NCBI GenBank assembly: GCA_027924585.1
Contig: BSBM01000865.1
Location: 1,798,001 to 1,862,000, forward strand
DNA length: 64,000 nt
Reading direction: 5' to 3'
DNA from: Larix kaempferi
Lineage: Eukaryota; Streptophyta; Pinopsida; Pinales; Pinaceae
Below are positions 23,101 through 33,322 of the stretch, piece after piece. Below the pieces are notes generated by a model, which saw only the letters and a program-made list of their open reading frames with translations, did not search any database and was not told the origin of the DNA. A program made the position numbers and the translations under genes. Every line of letters begins with the position of its first letter. Position 1 is the stretch's first letter.

Positions 23101-25229
23101 CTAGGAAGAATCAGAAGTGAACTCAGGTGCCTTAGGAAAATGTTCCAAAGATGGGGAGGTGTGCTGAAATGGGGTCTGACATGTGTGGTCCAAGAAACTG
23201 GACTGAGGAGACTGCCTCTGAATTCTATGAGATTATCTTATAGGAGCTATGATGACAGGAACGTGCTACAGGTATAAGCTCAATGATCAAGAAAAGAAGG
23301 ATAAAAAATCCCAATGCAGCCAAGTGTGCAAGAGGAGAGTGCAACAAAGGGGCACTAAGGCCAACCACCAGGCTTGAAAAACCAACTGGAACCATCTGTC
23401 ACAATAGGTAAGATACAAAAAAATGGCCACAAATACAACAAGTAGCACTATCTAACAAAAGAAAAATGACCCACTAACCTATGAGGTATGGGAGCAAGCT
23501 GTCACCTAACTAAAATATGGAAGGCCTTCTCAAATCGCTTCCTATGTGGGGGTCTCAAGTTCCATCAAACAAAGTGAAATAGAAAACCAAATATGTCCAA
23601 GGGATATCCCCTTATCGATATGGATCCCAATAAAATATCCCTAGAATAATGGAAACTAGGATACCTCGTTCAAGGTACATCCTGGAAGGTGTCCCATAGC
23701 TTCAGTCCTTTCATCGTTGCACAGCCAGTATGGTCTCCAGTTTGTACAATGAGGGTAATGAGTTGGTGTCTTTCAGTACAGAGTGGAGAGCGGCATTCCA
23801 CCCAGAACTTAGGAACCAGTCTTGCCACTTGCCCGCCTAAAGGAGAGGCCCCCTAACAAATCGGTCTCAACCATGCCAATAAATACAAGAGGATTTTGGC
23901 TCCCTAATTGGACAACTGTTATGTCTCAGATGTAAGTGAAAAGGGGAAATTATTTGGATGCCTATCCCCAGTGTCCTAACCAAAATACCAAATTGTTTTG
24001 TCCCTTATGTGAGTTTATTGTTGATTTAGTAACGATTAATTTTAAGGCTCTGCTTGGGGTCAAGAACTAAGCATTTGAATTTAAGGTGTGAGTTATATGC
24101 ACAAGTGGTGTCTATAACCCAGTGATATAGTCGATAAAATAAATGTTGAAAGGAAATAATAAACGATGCTATGTAAAAACCATTCTTTCATTCATCATTT
24201 CAACTAAATGCAAGCACTTCTCTTAACAGCTAACTACAAGCAATGATTTATTACCATACAACTTACTGAAATAGAAAATGATACATGTCTAATAGATCTA
24301 AATGGAACCAAGAGGTGCAACAAAGACTCATAAACAAGTTTTTCTTCACTATGGGGATCAACAAAGGTAGACCAACATACAACTACAGCAAGAAAATAGG
24401 TGGAAGCAAAACCAAAAGGGAACTACAAACATACAGATTTGTAAAAATCAAAGCAGGTTGTAGAGGGTAGCGAAAATTAAACTGATTTATGTAACTTTTT
24501 ATGCAGAATTTACGGAAACAGACTATAGATCGGAATTTCTCTTGAAAAAATATCTTATTTCAAAAAAAACATCAATCAATTCTGAGTCCCAAAGGCTAAT
24601 ATATCTAAGTTTGAAAATATGTGATTTTCAGCAATTTTCCGCGCGAAAGGAAATTTTGCAGATGGGATATCTTCGTATTGGTTAATCAGATTGCAACCAA
24701 ATCAAATCCATTGGATAGGAAATTTTTGGGGATTTTATTTGCAATATTATATGACATACTTTCGGTCAATAGCATATATGTTATATCCATTACAAAATTT
24801 TCCATCAAAATTCTATGGGGGCTGGGATCTAAGGATGGATATAAATTTTTGGGGATTTAATTTGCAATATTATATGACATACTTTCGCTCAATAGCATGT
24901 ATGCTATATCCATTACAAAATTTTCCATCAAAATCCTATGGGGGCTGGGATCTAAGGATGGATATAAATTTTTGGGGATTTTATTTGCAATATTATATGA
25001 CATACTTTCGATCAATAGCATGTATGCTATATCCATTACAAAATTTTCCATCAAAATCCTATGGGGGCTGGGATCTAAGGATGGATTAGAGAATTTTTCC
25101 GGTTTCTTAGTCTAAATCTGATAGAAGGTGACAGATCGGCTAAAAAGAAGGAAAACCCAACAAAATAAAATGAAAAATGCATGGGTAATTATAGTCAAAT
25201 GGAACCACATATCTGCATAGATCAAACCC
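23101..25229 (-). other. Tat-1 5' leader
   Basis: The leader lies between primer site and gag. Blocks at 23290-23400 and 23780-23990 match 41465-41560 and 41960-42160 of Tat-2. The part nearest the LTR holds the 123-bp tandem repeat. Apart from this I see no gene in these 2.1 kb. Confidence 0.6.
24715..25085 (+). repeat. Three 123-bp tandem repeats
   Basis: Three head-to-tail copies start at about 24715, 24838 and 24961, differing at a handful of bases. The shared core begins AAATTTTTGGGGATTT and ends GGGGGCTGGGATCTAAGGAT. Because 123 is a multiple of three, frames stay open through the array and produce 130-codon openings on both strands that I do not take for genes. Confidence 0.9.
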
Positions 25230-25244
25230 AGTGGAAGTTTCTAA
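25230..25244 (-). other. Degenerate tRNA-Arg primer site of Tat-1
   Basis: On the minus strand the bases next to the LTR read close to TAGAAACTTCCACTGGG. They align with TGGTGACTCCACT of Tat-2 at the same distance from the LTR. Plant tRNA-Arg(ACG) ends in CCCCAGTGGAGTCGCCA, whose complement is TGGCGACTCCACTGGGG. Confidence 0.5.
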
Positions 25245-25247
25245 AAC

Positions 25248-25980
25248 TATAGTTAGTGTTTTCACACTAGCTGACGCTAAAAAGCACTTGCTAAGACTTA
25301 CGAAAATCTTAGTAACAGTTGGAATGGTAGTGCAAAAAATGAAAATAAATTATATCTACACTAAACATGCATTAATCAAACATCAATTTAAAATGTTTTC
25401 AAAAGAGAACAATCTAGGACCATAGAAAGACGGACCCTTGCATCCTTCCAAAGTAGTGTGCTCTTGGTCTCTGAGTAGCTCCACACTCTCCAGGTACACG
25501 TCACAAGAGGTACCAAGACTCAACATATGGGTAAAGAGGACTCAATGGAATTTCGGCAAAGTAATGGTATGAATAAGATGGAGATTATATGTCTATGTAT
25601 GCAATGAGGGACCTTCACATGTACATATAGATATTGTGACCCATGGTTTTGTGGCACATGGTATTTGTTGGCCCATAGGATTAGAAAATGGTATTTGGAT
25701 AAACATTAATGCATGGGTTAGATCTAACTTACTTTTTCCATTTTTAATGGAATTTTCCTTGTTTGTGGGAATTTCCTATTTTGGGGGGATTTTCCCGTTT
25801 TCCCATTTTTTAGGAATGTGTCAACTTCCCTCTTTTGTGGAAAGAGGAATTAATAATGATGGGTCATTTATGATATCTTTGACACGTGAAGGTTAAAGTG
25901 GTGGAAATGGAAAGTGGACATAATGTATGATATGGTGTGGCTAGTGGATAAGCAAAGTGGACAAACCTTTGGTGTTAACA
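25248..25980 (-). repeat. 5' LTR of Tat-1
   Basis: The repeat starts TATAGTTAGTGTTTTCAC and ends GGTGTTAACA, matching the ends of the Tat-2 LTRs (TGTAGCTAGGGTTTTCAC...GGTGTTAACA). The middle is diverged but alignable. At 733 bp it is close to the 756 and 768 bp of Tat-2. The matching 3' LTR is not in the window. Confidence 0.65.
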
Positions 25981-27657
25981 GAGACTTTATTAATTAAATA
26001 ATACTCTACTCTCTTATATTATAATCTTGTAATCAATTAAGGACATTCTTTGAAGTCACATGCTACTTCTTGTATTTCCACATTCCCCACTTGTATTTAA
26101 ATTGTTTGTCTCGAGAATAATGCTAGTTAGACTACAATATGTGTTGTAGCGTGAGTGATTTGTGTCACTATAGCTAATTTTATTCCATGGTCAAGATTTT
26201 TTTAGTGTGATATTTTGTGATAGTATTTTGTATCATAGTAGCAAGATTTGAGTACGGATTCGAATACGATTTGGATACAATACGGAAATAATACGTAACA
26301 AAAAAATCAAGTGCGACTAAAATATGGGAGTAGACATCTTATAAATACAAAAAACATGCAATTTTAATTTTAAAAAAATAAGATTATACATAATCATTCT
26401 AAATTTTAACATCTCAATTAATTATTCATTGAAAAACTTAAAAATAAAACTTAAAACTACATAAATCTATTTTTATATAAAACGACTTAAAAAAACTAAG
26501 AACAAAAACACAACATAAATTCACTTTATGATAAATAATAAATATTAAAAGGTAAAATTAAAATAACAATTACATATAAAATAAAACTTAAATAAAAAAA
26601 CTACATGTAATAGTAAATTAGTAATAACGCAATAGTAATATTCAAAACTTCAAAAGTCAAGTGCGCACGTCACTATTTAAACTTGAACTTAGCCCAAAAA
26701 TTCAAAACAAGATTTTGATTTTCTTTTTGATTCACGATTTTGTTTTGTTCCAAAGATGGTAAATTTATAAGAATTTGAAAAAGTAAATTTTAAAGTTTTT
26801 CTTAAATAAAAATTTTTATTAGTAGGCCATGCTTTGGAGTTTTATATTTTATTGTACCAATATGAATTCAATTAGAGTTCAGTCAAAATCCGGTAAATAA
26901 ATTGTTGTACCGAACTCATATCATGTCGAATGTTCGTCGTATTTTTAAACTAGTTCGAATTTCCGTACAACAACTGCCAATACCGCTGTATTTTGCTACT
27001 ATGTTTTGTATTACACTTATGTCATGTTTGTGTTTCATTTCCATCATATGAATGGTGTTTTGAAATCATTTAAAATATTAATGTGCCATGTCATTATATC
27101 TTTAATGCATTACTTTAATCTATCGCATATAGTATGCATTAGTGTCTTGGGCATAAATATACAACATTTTGTTAGCATTGTGATAGTGTATGTGATAAAA
27201 AAATCATGTGTTATAAAATTGTTTTTATATTTCTATACAATGTTTAATGGTATTTTAAGGAGTTTTTAACTTATCATTAACAAGAGTGCATTCTACAAAA
27301 TCTAACATTTTTAAGGAGTTTTAACTTATTATTAACAAGAGTGCATTTTACACAATCTAATGTGAGGAATTATAAGGTAATTATGAATGAAATAATAGAA
27401 CTTAATATGAAGAGTAATAAGTATCGATGAGGAAACAATATAGAACAAGTGGTTGCAAACATATATTTATTAATTTAGGCAAGCATACATCCTCCTAAAT
27501 CCCATCTCTTATATTCAAGGTTCAATCTAATACATTACATTAAAGAGGAAAAATCATTATTCAAGCTACTACTACGTACCTAGTGTTTTCATATACCACC
27601 TAACCTAGATTCATGCTAAAGAATTCTTCCCTATCAACTTCTTTGATTTTGGTAGGC
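25981..27657. other. AT-rich spacer
   Basis: No gene is seen. The segment is strongly AT-rich between 26300 and 27350. A 55-bp tandem duplication lies at about 27253-27362 (copies begin TTTTAAGGAGTT). It is the stretch between the end of the Tat-1 LTR and the target duplication of Tat-2. Confidence 0.7.
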
Positions 27658-27662
27658 CTCAT

Positions 27663-28418
27663 TGTAGCTAGGATTTTCACCCTAACTTGTGCAAATGAGC
27701 ACCTACTAAGGAGAAGGGCCTCCTTAGTAGCAGTTCCGTAAAACAGTAAAACAAGGTAAAATCTAAGCTAACATGTGCATCAACAGAAATAAAAAGACAA
27801 TAGTATAATGGGAATTTTTCTTTTGTATTAAAAATGAGAACAAAGTTACATTTACCACAAATGTTGAGGTTGGCGGAACTCTTGCAGTAGTCTAGGAAGG
27901 CTGCTTCTGTGCTCCAATCGGTTCCTTCTCCTTCTCCAAGGTGTTTGGATAATGGGCCAAAAGGGGCACTCAAATGGGAAGCTAGCTCAAATGGTGAGCT
28001 AGGGTTTCAAGAGTGATTCTGGCAGAGTGAGGATAGGATAGATTGTGGATATGAAATGGGGAGCCTCCATCACCTATTTATAGGTTTTTAGTGGTGGAGT
28101 ATTGACCTATGGTTTTTGGCACCATATGGTTTAGGTCAATGGTTTAGGGTTTTTACTTCCTTTTTCCCTCTTTTTCCTCTTTTTTATATTTTTTATTCCC
28201 TTTTATTTGATTTTGGGGAATTTAGAGCCTTTTTAGAGGGTTTTTGCTATCTTTTGAGGAAATTTAAATTATTTTTTGGGGGAAAAGGGGTTTTTTTGGC
28301 TTTTTGGTGGCTTTTTAATTGTTTTTTGAGGTTTTGGAGGCAAGGATGGTGGGAAAAATAGACAAATGAGTCATGTGGTGAGGGATATGAGGTAATGAGC
28401 ACTTTTTGGGTGTTAACA
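27663..28418 (-). repeat. 3' LTR of Tat-2
   Basis: The LTR is 756 bp, TGTAGCTAGG to TGTTAACA on the plus strand. It lacks a 13-bp stretch present in the 5' LTR near its U5 end. The plus-strand T-rich tract around 28150-28330 is shared with the 5' LTR. Confidence 0.9.
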
Positions 28419-29650
28419 TATTGCCCCATGATGTGTGAGGACAGGAGCTCATCGTATCGCCGATAGACATCATAGGTATTTTATGGTTTTTCTGGGGTGT
28501 GGAGAAGAGAAGAAACAGACTGGAGACCGGAACTGTGGTCCTGAAGCAACTGCAAAAACTGAAAATACATGACCTCAACAATGAATGAGGCATAATCTCA
28601 ATATATGGATGAGGCAGGCATACCCATGCTCGTATCAATATATATAAAATAACAATGAGGCCCAAAAAGGGGACCTGAAAGATACATGGAGAACTACTGT
28701 GTACATCATAAGGGTCCAGAGGGGACACAAATCTTGGACATACTGCCAGTCTGACCATGTCGGAGCTGAAGAACTGATACACTAGAATAATAATAGTGTT
28801 GCTGAGTGTGGTACCAGAGGAACTGATGAGCTATTGGATCATAATGATGGGGAGTCATACCCTCAATGGTACACTGGACTTTAGCTATACTGGGTACTCA
28901 AGGAAGCATCTGAGTGGGTGGCCTCCGAATACTATCACCAACTCAACTCGGATATCCCTACGAACATATACTTGGGTGTTCCAAAGTGACTCTCCAATGT
29001 GCTAGAGTCAAGGGAAGTCCGGGGTCTTCGATAAATAACTGAAAGGACTAATACCTTATATGAGTCCCAACGATGCAATCAAGGTGTTGACGCCGAGCAT
29101 GTGAGAAACAATCATTTAGAGAGGCACTGAGGACTCATTTCGAAATGATCCATAGGCACTCACCACTGATGGTGATGATTCCAAGGCACAGGGACCTCTG
29201 GGTCTATCCTCTCGAATAGATTAGTTGGCGTCGATAGAGGGAGACCTAGCAACTATCAAGGAAATGATGTTTCCTCGATAGGAGCATGAGGTGAACAACC
29301 AGAAGGTGATAGTTCTGATAGTGGGACTGACATATTTTGGGGATGGGGAATAATTGGGGTTGCAAAGTGGGGGGGGGGGGACTCAAACTTCCTTCATTCA
29401 GAGTATTATGACATGGTTGGCCTGGAAGCATATGAAATTGAATTTTGAGGGAAAGGGATCATATCTTAAGGGATTAGGGGATATGACTATAATGGGAGAG
29501 GCTCAGGGGGTCAAACTGATGTATGAGATCTGGAAACTCTTAAGGGTGGCATATCAAAAAATACTCTGAACAAAGGCGACGTATTGAGGTTGCTGCCATA
29601 ATGTGGGGATGAGATATAAACTGTTATGGCACCAGGAGGCATCGTTGGGT

Positions 29651-30177
29651 CCTTCTTTGTGTTTTAAGGAGCTCAAAGAAGGTATAAAATGGTACTTTCA
29701 TGTGGATTTATACTAGCCCAGGACAGTTCATGCTCATGATTACTTTCAATTTTAAGGTTTCTGAAAACGATAAGAAGACTCTGAAATACTGGAATGGTAC
29801 CATCATGTGGATTTATACGAGCCCAAGACAGTGCATGCTCATGGTTGCTTTCAATTTTAGAGAGTCTGAAAACAATAAGAAGACTCCAGGGGGTTTCTTT
29901 TTCATGTGTTAGTCTCTAAGGCCCGAAAAAGCATAAAAGGATGCAATGGAGAACTCTTCTAGCCGGTGTGACTAGAGTATTCCTTTTTCATAATTAGTCT
30001 ACGAGTTCCGGAAAAGGGTTAAACTTATACCAAATAGACTCCCTTTCAGGTACTTTAATGTGCATGAAAGGAAGCAAGATTGCTCGGCGATCTTTTCATT
30101 CTTTTAGGAGTCAAAAAAGAGCTTAACAGAAACTCCCTAAGTGCCTTTTTCGTAAAGGACTTGTCCGACCCGAAAAA
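29651..30177 (-). repeat. Hairpin array in the Tat-2 3' region
   Basis: The pairs are CCTTCTTTG/CAAAGAAGG (29651-29682, nine perfect pairs, loop TGTTTTAAGGAGCT), CTTTTTC/GAAAAAG (29897-29931), CCTTTTTC/GGAAAAGG (29982-30017, one G-U pair), CCTTTCA/TGAAAGG (30042-30071, loop GGTACTTTAATGTGCA) and TTTTTCG/CGAAAAA (30146-30177). Weaker TTTCA/TGAAA pairs lie in the duplicated segment. On the sense (minus) strand the 5' arms are again pyrimidine-rich and the loops again read CTCCTTAAA-like. Confidence 0.75.
29699..29888 (-). repeat. 115-bp direct duplication
   Basis: Two tandem copies begin CATGTGGATTTATAC at 29699 and 29814. Each ends with a TTTCA/TGAAA hairpin and AATAAGAAGACTC-like sequence. 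The single-copy equivalent is seen in Tat-1 near 5145-5200, so the duplication is specific to Tat-2. Confidence 0.75.
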
Positions 30178-30389
30178 TGGATAAAATTATACCAAACAAA
30201 AGGAATGGCCAAGCAAGGAGAGAGTATTCAATCAAGGGACATCAATGAGAACCAAGAACGAGGGTTGGGGGGGAACACTGGTGGTGTCTCTTTGCGGGAT
30301 GGTGAATGGTGGCAAAATAACGAAATAACTGCAGTATGAAGGGAGTGGAAAGTTCATGGATATGCTTGCAGTGTCAAAGCAAGTGTAAA

Positions 30390-30756
30390 ATGATGGCGAC
30401 CGATGTGGCTCGCAAACCGCGGTTGCGCGGTGGATAGACAAAATGTAAAAAAAAAGGGGTGACTATGACAGCGAGAAATGATCTCAAGCATCATCACGAG
30501 TGTGGAAAACTGAATCCGGTGATATAAAAAATGTCAAAAATGGATAACGGCCGAGGTGGCATGCAAACCAAGATGACTAGGGGCTGGTGAAAAATGCTCA
30601 AAAAATCTGGGGGTGAGAGGGAGAAATGATCTCAAGCATCATCACGGGCTCGGAAAACTGAATTCAGTGGTATACAGAATGCTAAAAACTGATAACGGCT
30701 GATGTGGCACACAAATCGAGATGGTGAGGTGCATGGAAAAAAATTCCAAAAAAGGG
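30390..30756 (-). repeat. 149-bp tandem repeats, last copy truncated
   Basis: The block GAGAAATGATCTCAAGCATC recurs at 30473 and 30622, and the linked block GATGTGGC.C.CAAA recurs three times. About 2.4 copies are present. The third stops at AAAAAAGGG (30756), the junction with the foreign module. Confidence 0.75.
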
Positions 30757-31361
30757 TGTTAGCACTTAGATTTTATTCCGATTGTAAAAGAATAACACCT
30801 AAGGTAACCTATTTCAAACCAAGCTTTAGGTAGAAAACTCAGCCATTTTTCCACCAGAGAGGGCTCTCTCATGATACATATACAAGGACTGAAATATATA
30901 GAAGTTCACTCAAAATTTCTCAAAAGTATTTTCTGGTTGAAAAGGAAAACAAGAAACGTTGGGCATGGAGTCAAAGTTTCAAATATAATATGCCAGTAAG
31001 AGATTTATACCAAACAGATTTCCACAGAGGCAAGATAGCAATCATATTACAGTCAATTTGATTTTTTCAGGTGATATAGAAAGAAATAATGACATTCCAT
31101 CAACAACAGGCATCTAATTGGGATGAATCCATTGTCAACTTTGGAGAAAATAGTGAATATTTAAATGTGATAAAACGAGGCATAACCAGTATGAATCTCG
31201 AATTATTTCAAATGTTCATTTAAACATAGAAGAAAGACATAATGGAAGATATAACAAAGGAAGTGAACATGCACATATAAAGATAAAGGAAAAACAGACT
31301 GTAAAGCTGATCAACACATGAATCTCTGGTCTCAAAAGATGAGTACTTTCACTGTACTGCC

Positions 31362-31367
31362 TTTATT
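31362..31367 (-). promoter_or_regulatory. Possible polyadenylation signal
   Basis: TTTATT on the plus strand is AATAAA on the minus strand, about 280 bases downstream of the stop of the 31648-32388 frame. The surrounding sequence is AT-rich, so chance occurrence is possible. Confidence 0.3.
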
Positions 31368-31582
31368 TATAAAAAATAGACTTCAAAACATACTCTGTCT
31401 CTCAAAAAATTTCCAACCCTTTCAACAATGACTCTCATTGTTTTTATACAAAATTTGGAAGAAGCTTGACATAACTGCTTCTTCTAACTAATAACTGAAA
31501 ATACTTTAACTTAAAAGATAACTGTCTTTGAGCAATAGATAACTGTCTCCAAATAATATTACAAATTTAAAATAAAAGTATC

Positions 31583-31630
31583 TTTTGCCACTTGGCAAAA
31601 ATTTTGAATGTCATCTTTTCGCCACTTGGC
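31583..31630 (-). repeat. Twin GCCACTTGGC hairpins just downstream of the module gene
   Basis: TTTTGCC-ACTT-GGCAAAA (31583-31600) is a 7-bp perfect stem with a 4-base loop. GCC-ACTT-GGC recurs at 31621-31630 with a similar flank. They start about 18 bases after the stop codon at 31648. A role in RNA 3'-end or stability is only a guess. Confidence 0.5.
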
Positions 31631-31647
31631 AAGAGTTTTGAAAGCAT

Positions 31648-32388
31648 CTATGAATGGATAGAATATCTTGTCCTTCCATATTTGTCCACATAATTCCACT
31701 GGCCGGCCGTGGGTAAGTCATAGTTGGTCATTTCTTTTACCAAGACTCGCATTTCAACATGACCTGCATAAGAAACAGGAATAAGATTCCCACAGGTTGA
31801 GATTAGCATATTTAAAATTTCAAAGTCCTCTGATAATTTCTCCATTAAAATTTTTCCTGTAAGCATATGATCCAACTGCTGGAACTTTCTGTGATCCATC
31901 CTTATGTCAAACAGCAATCTCTTATACTCATTAGGGGGAATTAATTCATTCTTTTCATTCCAAAAAGCAGGGAATCCTTTGTTTACTAATTTTTCAAATT
32001 GCTTTTTGAACTTTACTACTTCTTCCCGTATTTCTCCATCTTTAGCTTCAATATTCTCAACATGCGAGTATTTCCCCAAGATCCTTCTGGCCCATGTGAT
32101 GACTGAAATTATGTTCATTATATTCATGGCTGTCAGGTCTGCTTCAGTTAGACTGTTTAAAAATGTTATTGCTTTCTGGGCTACTTCTTTTGGCTTTTTA
32201 TTTAAGTTCTCCCTAACTGCTCTGCAACTTTCGAAGGCATCTTTGACCACCTTTTCTTTGACTCTTATGTAATCCAGATATGGTCTTAGTTTTTCAACTT
32301 CTTTTATAATTTGGTCCCATACCATGTGTTTGCAACCTTGCATAGCAGCTTGCCCTGTCACATGAGCTGCTAATCCTTTATTATTATC
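31648..32388 (-). pseudogene. Module protein, C-terminal segment (about 245 codons)
   Basis: The frame is open from just after a TAG near 32400 to the stop at 31648. There is no ATG at its head, so it is read as the continuation of the upstream coiled-coil segment after a +1/-1 shift within an A-rich run at about 32410-32440. The protein is largely alpha-helical in character, with basic and acidic residues alternating. It contains the block FPAFWNEKNELIPPNEYKRL and ends in a compact aromatic tail (WNYVDKYGRTRYSIHS). I recognise no domain. Only one shift separates it from the preceding segment, so the disruption looks recent; an unrecognised intron would be an alternative explanation. Confidence 0.5.
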
Positions 32389-32428
32389 ACTTAATTCTTG
32401 ATTCCTTGTCTACAAAGTTTTTATTTCT

Positions 32429-33322
32429 TTATTTCTTTATTTCATTTTCTTCTCTCAGCTTCTGTATTTCTACCTTCAATTCTTTGATTTCACTTTCTTT
32501 CAAACTTACTTGGGACATGGCTTGTAAAATACCATCTACCCCAGTTTTGTCTTCCTCTGTGTCTGTTCGTACCTGCTGCAGACCACTTTCTGCCAATCTC
32601 TTCCTTGCTTCCTCCAACTGCTCTTCTAAAATGATTTTTTCCTTTTCCCAATGTTCTTTTTCATCAGAGAGCTTTAACATTTTTGCAGTAACATCATTTA
32701 CTTCATTGGATAATTCTTCCTTTTCCTTTTCCAGTATCGTTAGTTCTGCTCCCTGGATAAGCACAGTGTCTGGAATCTTAAGCTTTCGTCTTAACATCAG
32801 GATCGTATCATCTTTTTCTTTGAGCAATTTTGTTGCTGCATCTCCCTCTTTATTTATCAAATCTACTTGCAATTTTTTAATCTGTTGCTGTCGAGACTTA
32901 TTTTCTGCCTTCTCCTGTCTCAACTGATTATTCAATTTATCCAGTGAATTTTTTAATTTGTCTGCCCTCAATATTGCCCCCAAATAATCCGAATATATAA
33001 CTTCTCCCATTTGTCTGTGCAATAAGATTTTATCTGGGGCATTTATTTTAGACAAATCTACTTTCATTTCTGAAATCTTATCTTCTGTGGCAACTGAAAA
33101 TTTCAAGGAATTCTCTCTGATATTTCTGCTAGTAAACAAACTTACTTCAGTATTGGATATATTTCTAACTTTTGGAAACAGCTGACTGGTTTGTTTAGAG
33201 GATTCCTGTTTATTCTGACTATGTTCATCAAATACATCCATTATATTTCGGGGTCTATTTACATCACCCTCTACTGGGTTTTCTTCAATGCTGTATTCTT
33301 TAACTGTAACCTCTGGTATCTT
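32429..33322 (-). pseudogene. Module protein, coiled-coil segment (about 297 codons)
   Basis: This segment is in the same frame as the 510-codon piece upstream, separated only by a TAA at 33323-33325. The first ATG after the stop is at 33239-33241. The first 90 residues are Ser/Asn-rich. From about residue 110 onward it is a long run of Leu-spaced heptads with Lys and Glu (for example LDKLNNQLRQEKAENKSRQQ), typical of a coiled coil. It ends at 32429 in a Lys/Ile run, where the frame shifts. A coiled coil suggests self-assembly, as in gag-like or structural proteins; I cannot name the family. Confidence 0.55.

Larger units (their letters stand above)
4078..25980 (-). mobile_element. Tat-1: old, nested-into minus-strand Tat/Ogre-type element
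   Basis: The 5' LTR is at 25248-25980, followed (minus strand) by a degenerate tRNA-Arg primer site, a leader with 123-bp repeats, gag, a protease/zinc-knuckle segment and a 3' region that aligns with 28419-30756 of Tat-2. Two other elements interrupt it: the LTR array at 8381-16913 and the Ty3 derivative at 18273-22676. Without them about 9 kb remains. Reverse transcriptase, RNase H and integrase are absent, so the copy is an internal-deletion derivative. Its 3' end is cut by element A at 4077. Every reading frame is broken. Confidence 0.75.
28419..30756 (-). other. Tat-2 3' non-coding region
   Basis: No long reading frame is present. The region aligns with 4078-5640 of Tat-1 and contains the hairpin array, a 115-bp direct duplication (about 29699-29888) and a run of 149-bp repeats (about 30390-30756). 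The last 149-bp repeat is cut off where the foreign module starts. Confidence 0.7.

Noticed and set aside
24691-25115. Plus-strand openings of up to 132 codons with a 41-residue repeat
   Set aside because: They exist because the 123-bp tandem repeat is a multiple of three. Both strands are open, and the composition is that of AT-rich leader DNA.
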